NCBI GenBank assembly: GCA_036346395.1
Contig: CM070611.1
Coordinates: 22,206,473 to 22,270,472 of the forward strand
Source of the DNA: Hsuehochloa calcarea
Taxonomy: Eukaryota > Streptophyta > Magnoliopsida > Poales > Poaceae
DNA: 64,000 nt
Direction of reading: 5' to 3'
Shown one piece after another: positions 36,619 to 49,493 of the stretch. The translations under genes and the position numbers were made by a program. The first letter of the stretch is position 1. Each line of letters opens with the position of its first letter. The notes under the pieces were generated by a model that was not told the origin of the DNA, searched no databases, and saw only the letters and a list, made by a program, of their open reading frames with translations.

Positions 36619-38494
36619 TGTAGGACCGGAAAGGCGACTACGGGGGGTGAATAGGCGCTTTCAAAACTTTCTCGCCTAAATCAAAAACCAACACGAACTT
36701 TACTCCTTTAGCTATGAAAGCTAAGAAGATCAAGAAGCACACAACGAAGTCTTGTGTTGGATTTGATAAACCCTCAACCACACGACACAACCAGAGAAAA
36801 GAACTCACTTTGTTTTCATCGGGGCCGGTCTCGACCGGCTACCACGCAAGCGGTCGGACCGACGGTCAACCAATGTCCGACCAAGCAACTAACTAGCGGT
36901 CGGACGGTGGATCAACGGTTCGACCCGCAAGCCCGGTCTGAATACACGGCGGTCGGACCGCGTTGAAAGTCCGGGCGGACCGGTAGAGTCCAAGATCAAA
37001 AAATCCACCCAAATCCAAAACGAAATTTGATCCAACTTTGTTTCAACCAATAAAACTTGACCAAATTTGAGCACACCTCCCTAATGATATTAGAGACCTA
37101 TTTCTAGCGACGATCCGTCAGATCCACTTCGCAGAATCGATCTCTCGAGATTTTACCAAGGAAGTGCACAAACCCTAGAAATATGAAAATCTTGATTCAA
37201 GACTTGCTTGTGGGGATTGATGATCTAGACGACTCTAGGAGTAATCCCACACATCAAAGCAAGATAAAGTAGGCCAAGAGACCAAGCATGAACCTTTGAA
37301 TCAAGGAAGCACCAAAATCATCCAAAAGGGAGAAGAACACAAAAGGGAGCAAACGATCTTTCAATTGAGCATCACAAGATTGTTCGATTACACAAGATGC
37401 TTACAAAGCCTCTCCAACAAGGAGGGCAAGAGCTCAACAAGGAGCACACTCCAAACCCTAGTTCTCCTCTCCTCTCCTCCAAACCCTAGAAAAGGAAGAA
37501 GGGGCTAAAATGAATGCTTGGCTTAGTTTTCCATCTCCCCCCTTCCTATTTATACTAGAGAGCTAGGGTTTCCTTTTTGGGGTCACTTACACATGGGACC
37601 CACACACAAATAACTCTTGAAGCAATCGCCTGCTTCACCACGTGTAGGTTGATCAGCGGTTCTCATCGCGTCGCCAAGCCTCTCTTGTCCGAATCCCATC
37701 GGACCCTCCCAGAGACTCGCATCGATATCCGCACCGCCTGATCCAACCAGCTGTACCGAACCACCCGTTCGATCCGTCTTGCCCATTCTGCACCTGCTTG
37801 AGTCACACGACCTCACCCGATCCATGATCGCTCGACCTCGGCTCCAAGCGTAGTCCCGATCCACTCACCGCTGACGTCGTTGACCGCAAGTCGCCGCATG
37901 ACAATAGACAAACAAATCGTTTCCGGGAATAAGTTCTTCACAACTTGACCCACGTCAGTTCCGCAATGCAATATACAACAATAAAGCATTGAAGTTCATA
38001 TAATAACACAATAAAAACCAACTCAATGCAACACTTGGCTAACCTTCAAGCCATTGTCCGGTCGCCTCATGTGCGGGCGGTCCGACCGATTCATACGATC
38101 GGACCGCTCCCACAACGGCGGTCGGACCGGTCCAAAGGACTTAGCCAAATTTTCAACTCAAAATTCGAAGCTTCGAATTTTCAAACGAATAGAACTTTTG
38201 ACTGGGAGCTCCAAAAATGATGGGACCACATCCAGGAGACTCCCCTCACTTGCCTACACAACCAATTTTTGGCTCAGCTCCAAACACCCATTTTCATTTT
38301 GGCGGTCGGACCGACCACCAAGGCCGGTCGGACTCCTCCACGGGCGGTCTGACCGCCCGACACCACCGGTCAGACCGCCTGTGGTCTGACAGCCTTGGAG
38401 CAAACCCGAAAATGCGAGATTTTGCAAACCAACAACGCCATTGCCAATTGACTCATCATCCTGAGATCGTGCACATATCCTCACGATATCCACA
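36619..38494 (-). repeat. Solo LTR of Sirevirus family A
   Basis: 1876 bp with TGTAGGACC...ATATCCACA ends and a perfect TTGGT duplication, with no internal sequence. This is the product expected from LTR-LTR recombination. Palindromic GGTCGGACCG clusters and the TATA box (37546-37556, minus) are present. Confidence 0.92.
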
Positions 38495-38939
38495 TTGGTA
38501 GTTGCCTGTTGGTTTGGATAGGCATGCCGCTGGATTTTTGTGTTTAATCTATTAAATTTTCGTTTCTACTTCTGATACTTGAACTTTTGTTTGGTCAGTC
38601 GGTATTGTATTGTAAACTATGTAATCGTTTAAGTTTATGTACCATATTTTATTTCATGTTGTATGTAATTGTGTATGAACGTGTATGTTAATGTTGTAGT
38701 GTGTGTACTAACCACTGATTATGAGACTAGTATAGTACACATACAAGAATTTCAGATAGGGTCTGACACTAAGGATGACTATACAAGCCATTGTAAACGT
38801 TCGCCAATCTTGGAACACTGAAATCTGAAAGTGAACTTTAAGCATCAAACATCACCAAATAATTAATTAGAATCATACAAACCAATGGCACCAGAGGAGA
38901 GAAAATAAGGGGGTAAAGGGGAGCCATTAGCCTGTCATG
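38495..38939. other. Right flank of solo LTR, no gene seen
   Basis: AT-rich sequence that carries the right-hand TTGGT (38495-38499) and ends at the tandem junction 38939/38940. No coding potential is recognised. Confidence 0.6.
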
Positions 38940-40060
38940 TAGGAAAACTGGATGAAATGTTGAATGTGAATTTGGGAGATTTTAAAATGATAATCCAGAG
39001 GGGTTTACCTCTATTATTTTGTATAAAAATAAAAATAAAAAACTTAGTTTGTGACGCGGGTGAGTTATATTACAATCTAAGCAGTGTGAGAGGTATATCT
39101 CACAAGTAGATAGGGGTAGATCCTCGGTGGGGTCAATTAAGGACCGAATGCAGGTGAATCATATTTAAGCCTAAGCGTACAACCATATGTACTAGTATGG
39201 GATGACCTTAGCTAATTAAGAAATCGAAGACTAGCCACGCTTGTTCGTAGGCCACAGTAGTGCGAGCATAACCGGGTACACAATCTCGAAGGGCCTCTCT
39301 TCACTGAGACATTGGGAACAAAGCTTACCAACACAAATGGTGAATGCCTCACTGAGACGAGGGTGTACCCGGGTGAAGTGAGGGTTTTCATTCACCGAGC
39401 TAGTGCAAGGTTAAGACTAGGTGATGTAAAGGCTTCGTTACATGCTCTAGAGTGCTCACTAAAAGATTGTGAACGGTGGCATCGACAGATGCCGAATAAA
39501 CTAGAGAATTTGTATTACAGAGGTAAAGTTGTACATCTCTGCAGAGTATAAATCTATTTAAATAGTTGTGCTCATGGTCATGAGCATGCTTAGTGATGCT
39601 TCATCGGGTATAGTATCAACTTTACAAAAATAATTTTATCGGAAATGTTGGGATGGATATTTTGGTGTTGTTGAATCCGAGTGTCATGTCTATGGCTGAA
39701 AATAAGATACTGATCGCAGCCAAGGAGGGTTGTGATTTGTCATTTATCAAGTTACTTACTGGTTGTTCCTTATTTATTTAGCTACTCTTTAAACTTCCGA
39801 TGCAAAATACTATGTATTGTTATTGCAAATAAAAATTTGCTTAATACTGAAAACAACTTCTAGTGTAGAGCCTCATCTCTTGTTAGCCAAGCATGTATAT
39901 AAATTTTGTGATATACTACAAGTCTTGTTGAGTACGTAACATACTCAATCTTGCTTAAATTATTGTTCAAAGGATGAGGATAATCAAATGCTGGACGACG
40001 CCTTCTTCGGTCTAGGTACAGGGGTATGGGGATAGGTATTTCTAGTGTTTACTCATTAGT
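38940..40060. repeat. Tandem duplication unit, copy 2 (flank)
   Basis: Matches 35502-36618 from 'taggaaaactgg' to the LTR edge. Here the LTR is followed by element internal sequence where copy 1 has only a solo LTR. Confidence 0.88.
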
Positions 40061-41916
40061 TGTAGGACCGGAAAGGCGACTAGGGGGGGTGAATAGGCGC
40101 TTTCAAAACGTTCTCGCCTAAATCAAAAACCAACACGAACTTTACTCCTTTAGCTATGAAAGCTAAGAAGATCAGTAAGCACACAACGGAAGTCTTGTGT
40201 TGGATTTGATAAACCCCTCAACCACATGACACAACCAGAGAAAAGAACTCACTGTTCCTTACTGGGACTGGCGGTCTGACCGGCTACCACAAAGTGCTCT
40301 GGACCGACGGTCAACCAATGGTCCGACCGCAACTAACTAGCGGTCGGACGGTGGATTCAGCGGTTCGACCGGCAAGCCCGGTTCGAATACACGGGCGGTC
40401 GACCGTTGAAAGTCCGGTCGGACCGGTAGAGTCCAGTACTGAAAAACTCCACCCAAATCCAAAACGAAATTTGATCCAACTTTTGTTTCAACCAATAAAA
40501 CTTGACCAAATTTCGAGCACACCTCCCTAATGATATTAGAGACCTATTTCTAGCGACGATCCGTCAGATCCACTTCGCAGAATCGATCTCTCGAGATTTT
40601 ACCAAGGAAGTGCACAAACCCTAGAAATATGAAAATCTTGATTCAAGACTTGCTTGTGGGGATTGATGATCTAGACGACTCTAGGAGTAATCCCACACAT
40701 CAAAGCAAGATAAAATAGGCCAAGAGACCAAGCATGAACCTTTGAATCAAGGAAGCACCAAAATCATCCAAAAGGGAGAAGAACACAAAAGGGAGCAAAC
40801 GATCTTTCAATTGAGCATCACAAGATTGTTCGATTACACAAGATGCTTACAAAGCCTCTCCAACAAGGAGGGCAAGAGCTCAACAAGGAGCACTCCAAAC
40901 CCTAGTTCTCCTCTCCTCTCCTCCAAACCCTAGAAAAGGAAGAAGGGGCTAAAATGAATGCTTGGCTTAGTTTTCCATCTCCCCCCTTCCTATTTATACT
41001 AGAGAGCTAGGGTTTCCTTTTTGGGGTCACTTACACATGGGACCCACACACAAATAACTCTTGAAGCAATCGCCGCTTCACCACGTAGGTTGATCACGGT
41101 TCTCATCGCGTCGCCAAGCCTCTCTTGTTCGAATCCCATCGGACCCTCCCGAGACTCGCATCGATATCCGCACCACCGATCCAACCAACAGATCAACCAC
41201 CCGCTCGATCCGTCTTGCCCATTCTCGCACTGCTTGAGTCACACGACCACCCAGATCCATGATTGTTCGACCTCGCCTCCAAGCGTAGTCCCGATCCACT
41301 CACCGCTGACGCCGCTGACTCGCAAGCCACCGCACAAAGAATAGACAAACAAATCGCTTCCGAATAAGTTCTTCACAACTTGACCCACGTCGGCCCGCAA
41401 TGCAATATACAACAATAAAGCATTGAAGTTCATATAATAACACAATAAAAACCAACTCAATGCAACACTTGGCTAACCTTCGTTATTGTCGGCCCGATCG
41501 CCCCACGGGCGGTCCGACCGATTCATGCTCGGCCGGACCGCTCCCACAACGGCGGTCGGACCGGTCCAAAGGACTTAGCCAAATTTTCAACTCAAAATTC
41601 AAAGCTTCGGAATTTTCAAACGAATAGAACTTTTGACTGGAGCTCCAAAATGATGGGACCACATCCCGAGACTCCTCACTTGCCTACACAACCTATTTTT
41701 GGCTCGGCTCCAAAACCCATTTTCATTTTGGCGGTCGGACCGCCACCAAGGCGGTCGGACTCCTCCACGGGTCCGATCACCGACACCACCTGGTCGACCG
41801 CTCGTGGTCCGACAAATTTTGAGCAAACCCGAAACGCGAGATTTTGCAAACCAACAACGCCATTGCCAATTGACTCATCATCCCGAGATCGTGCACATAT
41901 CCTCACGATATCCACA
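40061..41916 (-). repeat. A2 3' LTR
   Basis: 1856 bp of family A. Internal sequence follows directly (atctccc... at 41917). It has visibly more short losses at CTG/CAG than the solo LTR. Confidence 0.92.
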
Positions 41917-43291
41917 ATCTCCCTTGATGAACACATTGGCAATTTTCAAGAAAAAATGGTTTTTCAAATGAAAAGTAAAATTCGCCGTTTTAGATAAAGG
42001 CACAACTTGGTCCATAAGCAAGAAAAAGCTTAGGAACCACCAAGTCGGCTTGTAATAGTATAGGCAAGTGAGATAAGGCAATGAAAGCACCAAAGGATTC
42101 AATTTCGTAAAGTAGCCAAAAATCTCACTTAGGTCCAAATGAAAGGCAATTTTTCTATTTGACCTTTGATCATTGTGAGTATATTTCAATTGCAAATGAA
42201 ATCAGGAAAAGGCAATAGAACCACAAGACTTAACTCACTATGATCACAAATTTTCAAAAGGTTCAAAATTTTTATTTTATGAAGTTCTTTTATATTAAAC
42301 CTTGAGTATGAAATCAAAAGCTCCAAGATCATTTTCTTCACAATCTTTCTCCCCCTTTGACAATGAATTCATCAAGATGCATGAAAAAGAAAGAGCATGA
42401 AGGAATGACTTTATTTTTGAACTTTAGTAAAAAGGAGCCATGACCATTATACATGGAGACAGTACAAGTATTATACCAAGCCATACAAAGAGTAGACGCT
42501 ATATTCAATCATGGCAAAACATGTACTGCAAAGCTAAAACCAAGATAGCAGCAATCTGAGATTAACAGAATTAAAATCATGAAAGGTTGCTCAATATCAT
42601 AGATTCACTCCAAGCAACCAAAAATGAGTCAAGCCATGTCTATAAGTAAAAGAGACTCAAAACAAGAATTGAGGCATTTTGAGCATTAAGAGAATTCTTT
42701 TGAAGCAAAGCTCAAGCACTTAGCCCCTTTTTGGGCAATTCGTTTTTTTTTTGCTGTGCTAGATCTCAAGCCTTGCCGCGACCATCTCAAGCGATAAGCT
42801 TAAAAGAATGATCTAGGTCATCCAAAACTCCCCCTGAGTTCATGCCTAGTGCAATGGCAAGCCGTCTCATGAGAAAGGATTGGTGAGATCGCTTTTTCCC
42901 ACGTAAAATCTCATTTTTCATTTGCTTGACTTAATAAGATAAAAAGCTCATTTTTCAACTCAGAATAAGTTCAAGACTCAATTCAACCTGTAAGACATGG
43001 CGAGAATCATAAGAGGATCACTAGAGCAAAACTAGTCACAAGATCCAACAAGACATGATTTGATTCAAATTTCTCACAGATACAAAGCTAGCAAGGCAAA
43101 GGCTAAGCCAAACACGAAGAGCCATAAAAGAAGTCTAGCAGACTATCACTTGATATGACAAGGTATAGAAGATGAAATTAAGTCATACAAGAATAATAAT
43201 CAAAGCTCCACTAATTTTATTATACAATGCAAGATAAATGAATTGAAACATGCATTATGATACAATGAGTGCAAAAAGAGCAACTTCCCCC
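41917..43291 (-). other. A2 3' non-coding region with multiple polypurine tracts
   Basis: Colinear with 26733-28085 of A1. Minus-strand GGGGGAG tracts are at 42349-42356 and 42828-42835, plus one at the LTR edge. No gene. Confidence 0.8.
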
Positions 43292-43834
43292 TCAAAACAG
43301 CCCAATAGGACTAATAACCCCTAACTCTCCCCGCAAAGCAGCAAAACGCGAAGAGTCAAGAGCCTTAGTGAAAATATCTGCAAGCTGTTGCTCAGACTCT
43401 ACAAAGTGAAGCACAACATCACCTTTCTCAACATGGTCTCTCAGAAAATGAAATCGAATGTCAATGTGTTTAGTCCTGGAATGTTGCAATCGGGTTTTGG
43501 CAATATTAATTGCGTATGTTGCCACGAAAAGAGGAACACTTCCCAAAGATAACCCATAGTCTCGCAGCGTGGACAAAATCCAGAGAACCTGAGAGCAGCC
43601 ACTGGCGGCAGCTACATACTCGGCCTCAGCTGTAGACTGTGCAACAGAAGACTGTTTTCTAGAAGACCAAGAAACAAGAGATGTGCCCAAGAAATGACAA
43701 GTGCCAGAAGTACTCTTCCTATCAACTCTACACCCGAAATCAGCATCAGAAAATGCTCGAATTGAAAGAGCCGAAGAAGAAGAATACCAGAGTCCAAAGT
43801 CAAGCGTATCTTGAAGATACCAAGATGCGCGCAT
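43292..43834 (-). pseudogene. A2 copia RNase H
   Basis: 180 codons: IRAFSDADFGCRVDRKSTSG, WSSRKQSSVAQSTAEAEYVA, KHIDIRFHFLRDHVEKGDVV and the terminal LADIFTKAL signature of Ty1/copia. The frame shifts at the N-terminal side (about 43800-43840). The product would degrade the RNA strand of the hybrid. Confidence 0.93.
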
Positions 43835-45042
43835 CGCTTGACGATGAGAAGCACGAGGAAGCTCAAATCGAGCGCATGCACATACGGCGAATTGTATGTC
43901 CTACCGACACCGTAAGATAGAGGAGAGAGCCAATCATATGCGGTCCTCCTTCCGTCCACGGACTCTCCATCCTCATCGTGGTCCAAAGACGGTGGTTGTA
44001 GCAATGGGAGTAGACATTGGCCCATCGCTTCCCATATTGAAGCGTCAAGAAGGTCCTTTGTATACTTACTCGTGAACGAAAGTGCCTTCTTTCGCTTGCT
44101 TGATTTGAAGACCAAGGAAGAATGTCGCCTCCCATCATGCTCATCTCGAACTCACCGCTCATTGAATCGAAAATCTAGACACCAAAGCATGAGAGGAACC
44201 ACCGAAAATAATATCATCCACATAAATCTGAACCAAGAAGAAATCACCGCCATGCTCGAGAGTGAACAAGGTTTTATCAACCATTCCCATTTTGAAATCA
44301 TTTTCAAGCAAGAAACTTTTAAGTCTGTCATACCAAGCTCTAGGAGCTTGTTTCAATCCATACAGGCTTTAGAGAGTTTAAAAACATGATTTGGGAATTT
44401 TGATTTTCAAAATCGGAGGTTGCTTGACAAAGACCTCTTCTTCTATGAAGCCATTCAAGAAAGCACTTTTAACATCCATTTGAAAAAGCTTGAAACCCTT
44501 GGATGTTGCAAATGCTAAAAGAATGCGAATGGCCTCCAATCTAGCTACATCGGAGCAAAGGTCTCCTCAAAGTCTAAGCCTCTACACAGGAATAACCTTG
44601 AGCTACAAGTCTAGCCTTATTATGAACAACCAATCCATCCTCACTTTGCTTATTTTTAAAACCCATTTTGTTCCAATAACATGAGAATCGAAGGTCGCTC
44701 AACTAAAAACCGGACTTTGTTTCTTTCAAATTTTCAAGCTCTTCATGCATGGCATTGACCCAAGAGGCATCGATAAAGCATGGGTGATATCTCGGTTCAA
44801 AAGAAGCGACAAAAGCGTAATGTGCATGAGAATCAGAGAATAAACCCGAGCGAGTGACTCGCTCTTGAAGATCCCCAATCATCCGCTCAGTGGATGTTGT
44901 CAGATGCGAAGTGGTGCTCTGGTGCAGACGTGGCCTCTACCTCATGAATTGTGGAGGTAGGAACAGAGCCACTCAGATCGTCGGTGGGGATAGGAGGAGG
45001 TCGCCATTAAACCGACGTAGTGTTAGCAGTGCTCTCCACCCC
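43835..45042 (-). pseudogene. A2 copia reverse transcriptase (frameshifted)
   Basis: The catalytic LVQIYVDDIIFGGSSHALVS is at about 44160-44240, preceded by KQAPRAWYDRLKSFLLENDF (to 44356). GEFEMSMMGGDI and FFLGLQIKQ-type remains are at about 44090-44160. The N-terminal fingers are in several frames over 44360-44800 (KNKSEDGLVVHNKARLV-like remains). The catalytic Asp pair is present, and multiple frameshifts inactivate it as read. Confidence 0.88.
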
Positions 45043-46020
45043 TCACGTAAGTAGCCGGAGGATGGTTTGGTTCTTCATCCTCGAGTCATCATCGATTAAA
45101 ATGCTTCCTTGAATTTCGTGAACTCGTGTACCAAGCATCGGGTCTAGTACTGTGACTAGCCTCATCAAAAGTGACTTCGCAAGTCTCAACAATTTTGTTA
45201 GTGTCAACATTAAAAACACGATAGCCACGAGAATGAGCAGATAACCAAGAAATATGCCATCAAAGCATCTAGACTCAAATTTATCAAGATTGCCATGTTT
45301 AAGAATGAAGCACTTGCAACCAAAAATCTTGAAATGAGAGACTTTGGGAGAATGACCAAATCTAAGCTCATAAGAAGTCTTTCCAACCACAGATCTCAAG
45401 AAAACCCCGTTGGAAATATAACAAGCAAGAGAGATCACCTCACTTCAAAATCTCCTAGGAGTAGAATGCTCATCTAGCATGGTCCGAGCCATCTCTACAA
45501 GGGTTCTGCTCTTCCTTTCTACAACACCATTCTCACGAGGAACTCTAGGAGAAGAAAATCGATGCTCAATTCCCTATCAAGCAGTAAGGTAGAAAAGAAG
45601 AATTCTTGAACTCATTCCATTGTCACTCCTAATGGCTCTCAAAGCTCCGTGTATATCAACAAAGAATTCTAAGGACCAAATCTCTAAAGAATCCAAATGC
45701 TTCGTCCTTAGAAGCAAGAAAATAAACCCATGAATACCGGAGTAATCATCCACAACCACCAAAGACATACCATTTCCCACCACCGATCAACTCTAGAAGG
45801 ACCAATCAGATCTAAGTGAAGAAGTCACCTGTCCATCACCATTACCAAAGTAAGAGGTGGGTGGGAAGGCACACCATCTTACCATGTCTGTGGTGAGCAT
45901 ACAAGATCTCTAATGACTTTCACTTAGGCAAACCTCTAATCAAGTCCTTGCAACCGACTCTAGACAAATGATCAAAACCTATATGCCCAAGTCTACGATG
46001 CCACAAAACAAGGTCATGAG
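45043..46020 (-). pseudogene. A2 copia integrase and pre-integrase zinc region
   Basis: KTSYELRFGHSPKVSHFKIF followed by GCKCFILKHGNLDKFESR (about 45220-45390) is the end of the copia integrase core. VVVDDYSGIHGFIFLLLRTK and RAIRSDNG (about 45600-45760) hold the first two catalytic Asp residues. The GAG-pre-integrase region (CHRRLGH-type) is at about 45880-46020 in broken frames. Confidence 0.88.
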
Positions 46021-46641
46021 AATCGAGGCTACAAGACACCTAGGACTGAAATCAAGACATATCAAATTTGCATGTAAGATCTTCTCAAACTGAGATCTCA
46101 AAACAAGCTCACCCGAGGAATCCGAACTCTACACTCACCTCGCTTAAACCTCACTTCTAGACCCTCATCAAGCAAATGAGAAAGCAGATAGAAGATTATA
46201 CCTCACTACTTACCAAAGCGACGTCTTTTAGCATGAACTTGTCGTTGACGCCACGGTGCCCTTTGCGATCACACGGCCCGTAGAAGCATCCCCAAATGTA
46301 ATCAATTCATTTCCGGATGCACGTGTGAGGAGGAGAACCATCTAGAATCTCCAGTCATATGTCGAGAACACCCGAGTCAACAAGCCATATGTCCTCCTTC
46401 CTCGCGACGACGGACCTCATCGGGATCACTAAAAGGATCCTCATTGTTGGAGGAGTCGCCGTCAGGGTCGTTCTTGGCCATGAAACACATACCGGTGAAG
46501 TCATGCGCCTTCTTCTTGCCACGAGTCACTCTCGCCCTCCTCTTCCGAGTCCACATCGCTCATATTTACATTCTCAAGAGCGGCAAGGACCCTACCGACA
46601 AACTTTCGATAGTTTGTCTTCTTGGGTTTAGCATCCCTCTC
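46021..46641 (-). pseudogene. A2 protease/gag C-terminal remnant
   Basis: Broken remains between integrase and the gag knuckle. The minus strand near 46430-46490 encodes the acidic gag segment (FMAKN-DPDGDSSNNEDPFSDP-like), which matches the A1 gag at about 29640-29700. It is truncated by the B LTR at 46642. Repeated at 55491-56123. Confidence 0.75.
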
Positions 46642-48238
46642 TGAAGGACCGAAATGGCAACAGAGGGGGGTGAATGGTGCCTAAAAATTAATACTCACCT
46701 TCACCGTATTTAAAACTGTACCTACAAAGATCTCTCAAGATCTAAAGAAAGTAAATGAAACAAGATCAAATAACAAAACAAGTTTCAGTCGTTCTTCCGA
46801 AATTGGAAGTTCGGCAAGATTGCGGAAGTTCCGCTATGTAGTTCCGTTAGTTGTATATCATGGAAGTTCCGCTATGATTTCCACGATAAAATCGAAGCTC
46901 TGATTATCCCGATCAAGAATGTAACGCTGGTTTTTACCCAAAATCCAAACTACTTAATCTTGAATGCTCTTCTCGTGTCAAGTTTTACAGACATCATCCT
47001 AAACACCATCTTGACCTTATGGAGAAGAATCGCAACCAAAGATTCAATAATCGAACCAAAACGGATTTCTTGAAGAAGGCAAGAAAGACCAAAACCAATG
47101 ATAAGTTTAGATTCTCGATTCTTAGAGCATGAAACTTTGAGGAAGTAATAGCAATACCAAAACGATTCTAGATATGAAGTTTCATGCTATCTCATAAAAT
47201 GAATCAAAAGATATGCCAAAACCCTAGATATTCAACATGAGAGAGAGAGAGAGTTGCAAAATCAAATAATCAAACCTCGATTTCATTGGATTGAAACATG
47301 GATTCTGAGGTAACGCAAAGAGGAATGATTACAATAGGTTTCAGCCATACTCTCCTCTCAACAAGCTCTCAAAAGCAAAACAAATCCTTTTCTAGAGCTA
47401 ACCCTAATTTTCTCTCCAAAAGTCTATATCTAACCTGTGGTTCTCCCTATTTATAGCCTTTGCTAATGGGCCTCCAACCCATTAAGCCCGCTACACCGAA
47501 CGGAACCGCCTCCACTTTTGCCGCTGCATAAAAGACCCTTTCGCCTTTGCGCACCTTTCCGAAGCCTCTCAGACACCTTGTTGTGCACGACTCGCAACCG
47601 CTTCAAGATTCACGCCCTCTCGACACATCCCGACCGTTCGACCTCAACGCCTCGCGCTTAGTCCGTCCACGTGTCTCGCCACGACTCCATCTTGATGCCC
47701 TGCAATCAACACGCATAAAACACATCACATAGCATTGCACAATATCATAGCATCAATATTTGTATAAGACTCAAACTCATACAAAATCAAAAACACAAAA
47801 TATTCTTCTCTCGCACGCTTCGACACAATCGAAGTTCAAGATTTACTACAATGAAGTTCCGATTTCTAACATCCGCGACTTGTCAGTTTATCGAAGTTCG
47901 CGCTAACATCTGCGGTATTCCGATCTTCTAACATCCGACTTTCCGATATTTAATTCGATTAGCAACTCAGAGAACACTCAATGTCGAATATCGGACACTC
48001 CGCTACCCCTTGTGCGGAAGTTCCGATTTCTTCAATGAGACCAAAACCCAGATAAATCGGAAGATCCTATTTCCAATGCCAGAGTTCGATTTATCTAACT
48101 TCCGCCCATACACAAATGTAGTTCCGATTTCCGACTCAAATTTTAAATACCCAAACCGAAAAACTCAACTCTCAATCTAATCAACACACTTGTCAAATAC
48201 TCATCACTCGAGTGGAGGACCTCTCACATGGTCTCTCA
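46642..48238 (-). repeat. B-family Sirevirus LTR (copy 1)
   Basis: 1597 bp, TGAAGGACC...GTCTCTCA on +. It matches 56124-57755 and, in part, 55075-55490. A minus-strand TATA box (GGCTATAAATAG) is at 47447-47458. The GCGGAAGTTCCG near-palindrome is repeated at about 46800-46910 and 47820-48130, flanking the promoter. It is inserted in the A2 gag. Confidence 0.9.
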
Positions 48239-49490
48239 ATCTCCCCTTGATGAGTATATTGACAATTACCAAAAAGCATAAGATGAGTTTGAGATTACAA
48301 CAACCAAGGTCTAACCAAGAGTAGTTAAGCTCAAGACCAAGTTTGACAAAAGAGAAAGACTTGAGATGAGATGAAAAGCAATTTTCGCACAAAACTCAAG
48401 GCTTTTCTCCGTAAGCTTTTTCTCACAAAAATTCTCCCTTTGGCAATAAAATCATCAATATGTAGAAAAGGGAGGAAAAGACTATATGATGTTCATTTTA
48501 AGCATTAGGAGCCATGTAGATTATCCAAAATGATTATTAGAGAATTACACCAAGCCGTAATACGTAAGAATGCTATCAAGATCATGACAATTGATGTAGA
48601 GAATAGCTAAGACAGAAAATCCAAAACTGATTAATGATCCAATTCTTTAGCAGTCAAATAAGTCAAGATTGAAATCTAGCTAAAGATATCCAAGGATGAT
48701 GCAAGCCATGTCAAATAATCTAAGTTGAACCAAGAAGACTCATAATGAGCAGCTTTAGAGTGCTACCATTGAAGAAGGACTCATTTTATCCGTAACTTCG
48801 GCCTCTTTGAAGATAAGCAATTTTAGCACATTTTTCTTTTTTCTCAAGACTTTTATGGTTTTATCTCAAGAAAGCAAGTTCTGGACTAGGTGCCATCCAC
48901 AACCGCCTCCGAGCTTCAACCTTTTTTAGCCATGTGCTAGATCCCAAGCCTTATGCGACCACCCAAGCAACAGACTTAAGGAGGTGATCTTAGGTCATCC
49001 AAGGCTCCCCGAGTTCATGCCTAGTGCAATGGCAAGTCGTCTCATGAGAAAGATTTGGTGAGATCAGCTTTTTTCACAAAAGAGATCATTTTTGCTTTTG
49101 AAGTTTTTAGACCAATGATTAGAGATAAGTCATGTTTCTTAACAAACCGACATAGCTTACTCAAAAGTTCAAAAGAGATTCAGACTCAACTCATTTACTT
49201 GACATGGCTAAAAATCATAAAAGGATAGTTTCAACTGACTAGTCTCAAGAGCTATCATGACAAGATTTTAATTCAAGTTTAGCATTTTAAATATTTTAGC
49301 ATGGCAAAGACTAAACTACACATAAAAGTCATGATAGATCTAGCAGCTTTAGCATAAATCATGGCATGATGTAAAATAGTGAAAACAGATCATAAGGGAT
49401 AATAAACAAGGCTCCATTTGATTATAATGCAATGCGGAATGAAATGCACAAAAATCCGATTTCCTTCGAATGAGATGCATCTTTTAATTC
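48239..49490 (-). other. B-family 3' non-coding region (copy 1), truncated
   Basis: Begins with the polypurine tract (atctcccctt on +), with further CTCCC tracts near 48433 and 49007. Colinear with 57756-59011, then broken at 49490, where CACTA-2 sequence begins. No gene. Confidence 0.82.
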
Positions 49491-49493
49491 CGT

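Larger units (their letters stand above)
40061..46641 (-). mobile_element. Sirevirus A2, 3' LTR and pol, interrupted by B family
   Basis: 3' LTR (40061-41916), non-coding region with polypurine tracts, RNase H, RT, integrase, protease and gag C-terminus in minus-strand order. At 46642 an LTR of family B interrupts the gag zinc-knuckle/acidic region. A part of the same A2 segment reappears at 55491-56123. Its 5' LTR and gag start are not in the window. A2 is the pol-bearing relative of A1. Confidence 0.88.

Noticed and set aside
46637..46641. CTCTC as target duplication of the B element
   Set aside because: The matching right-hand flank is not available because the B 5' LTR is truncated at 55490, so a duplication cannot be shown.
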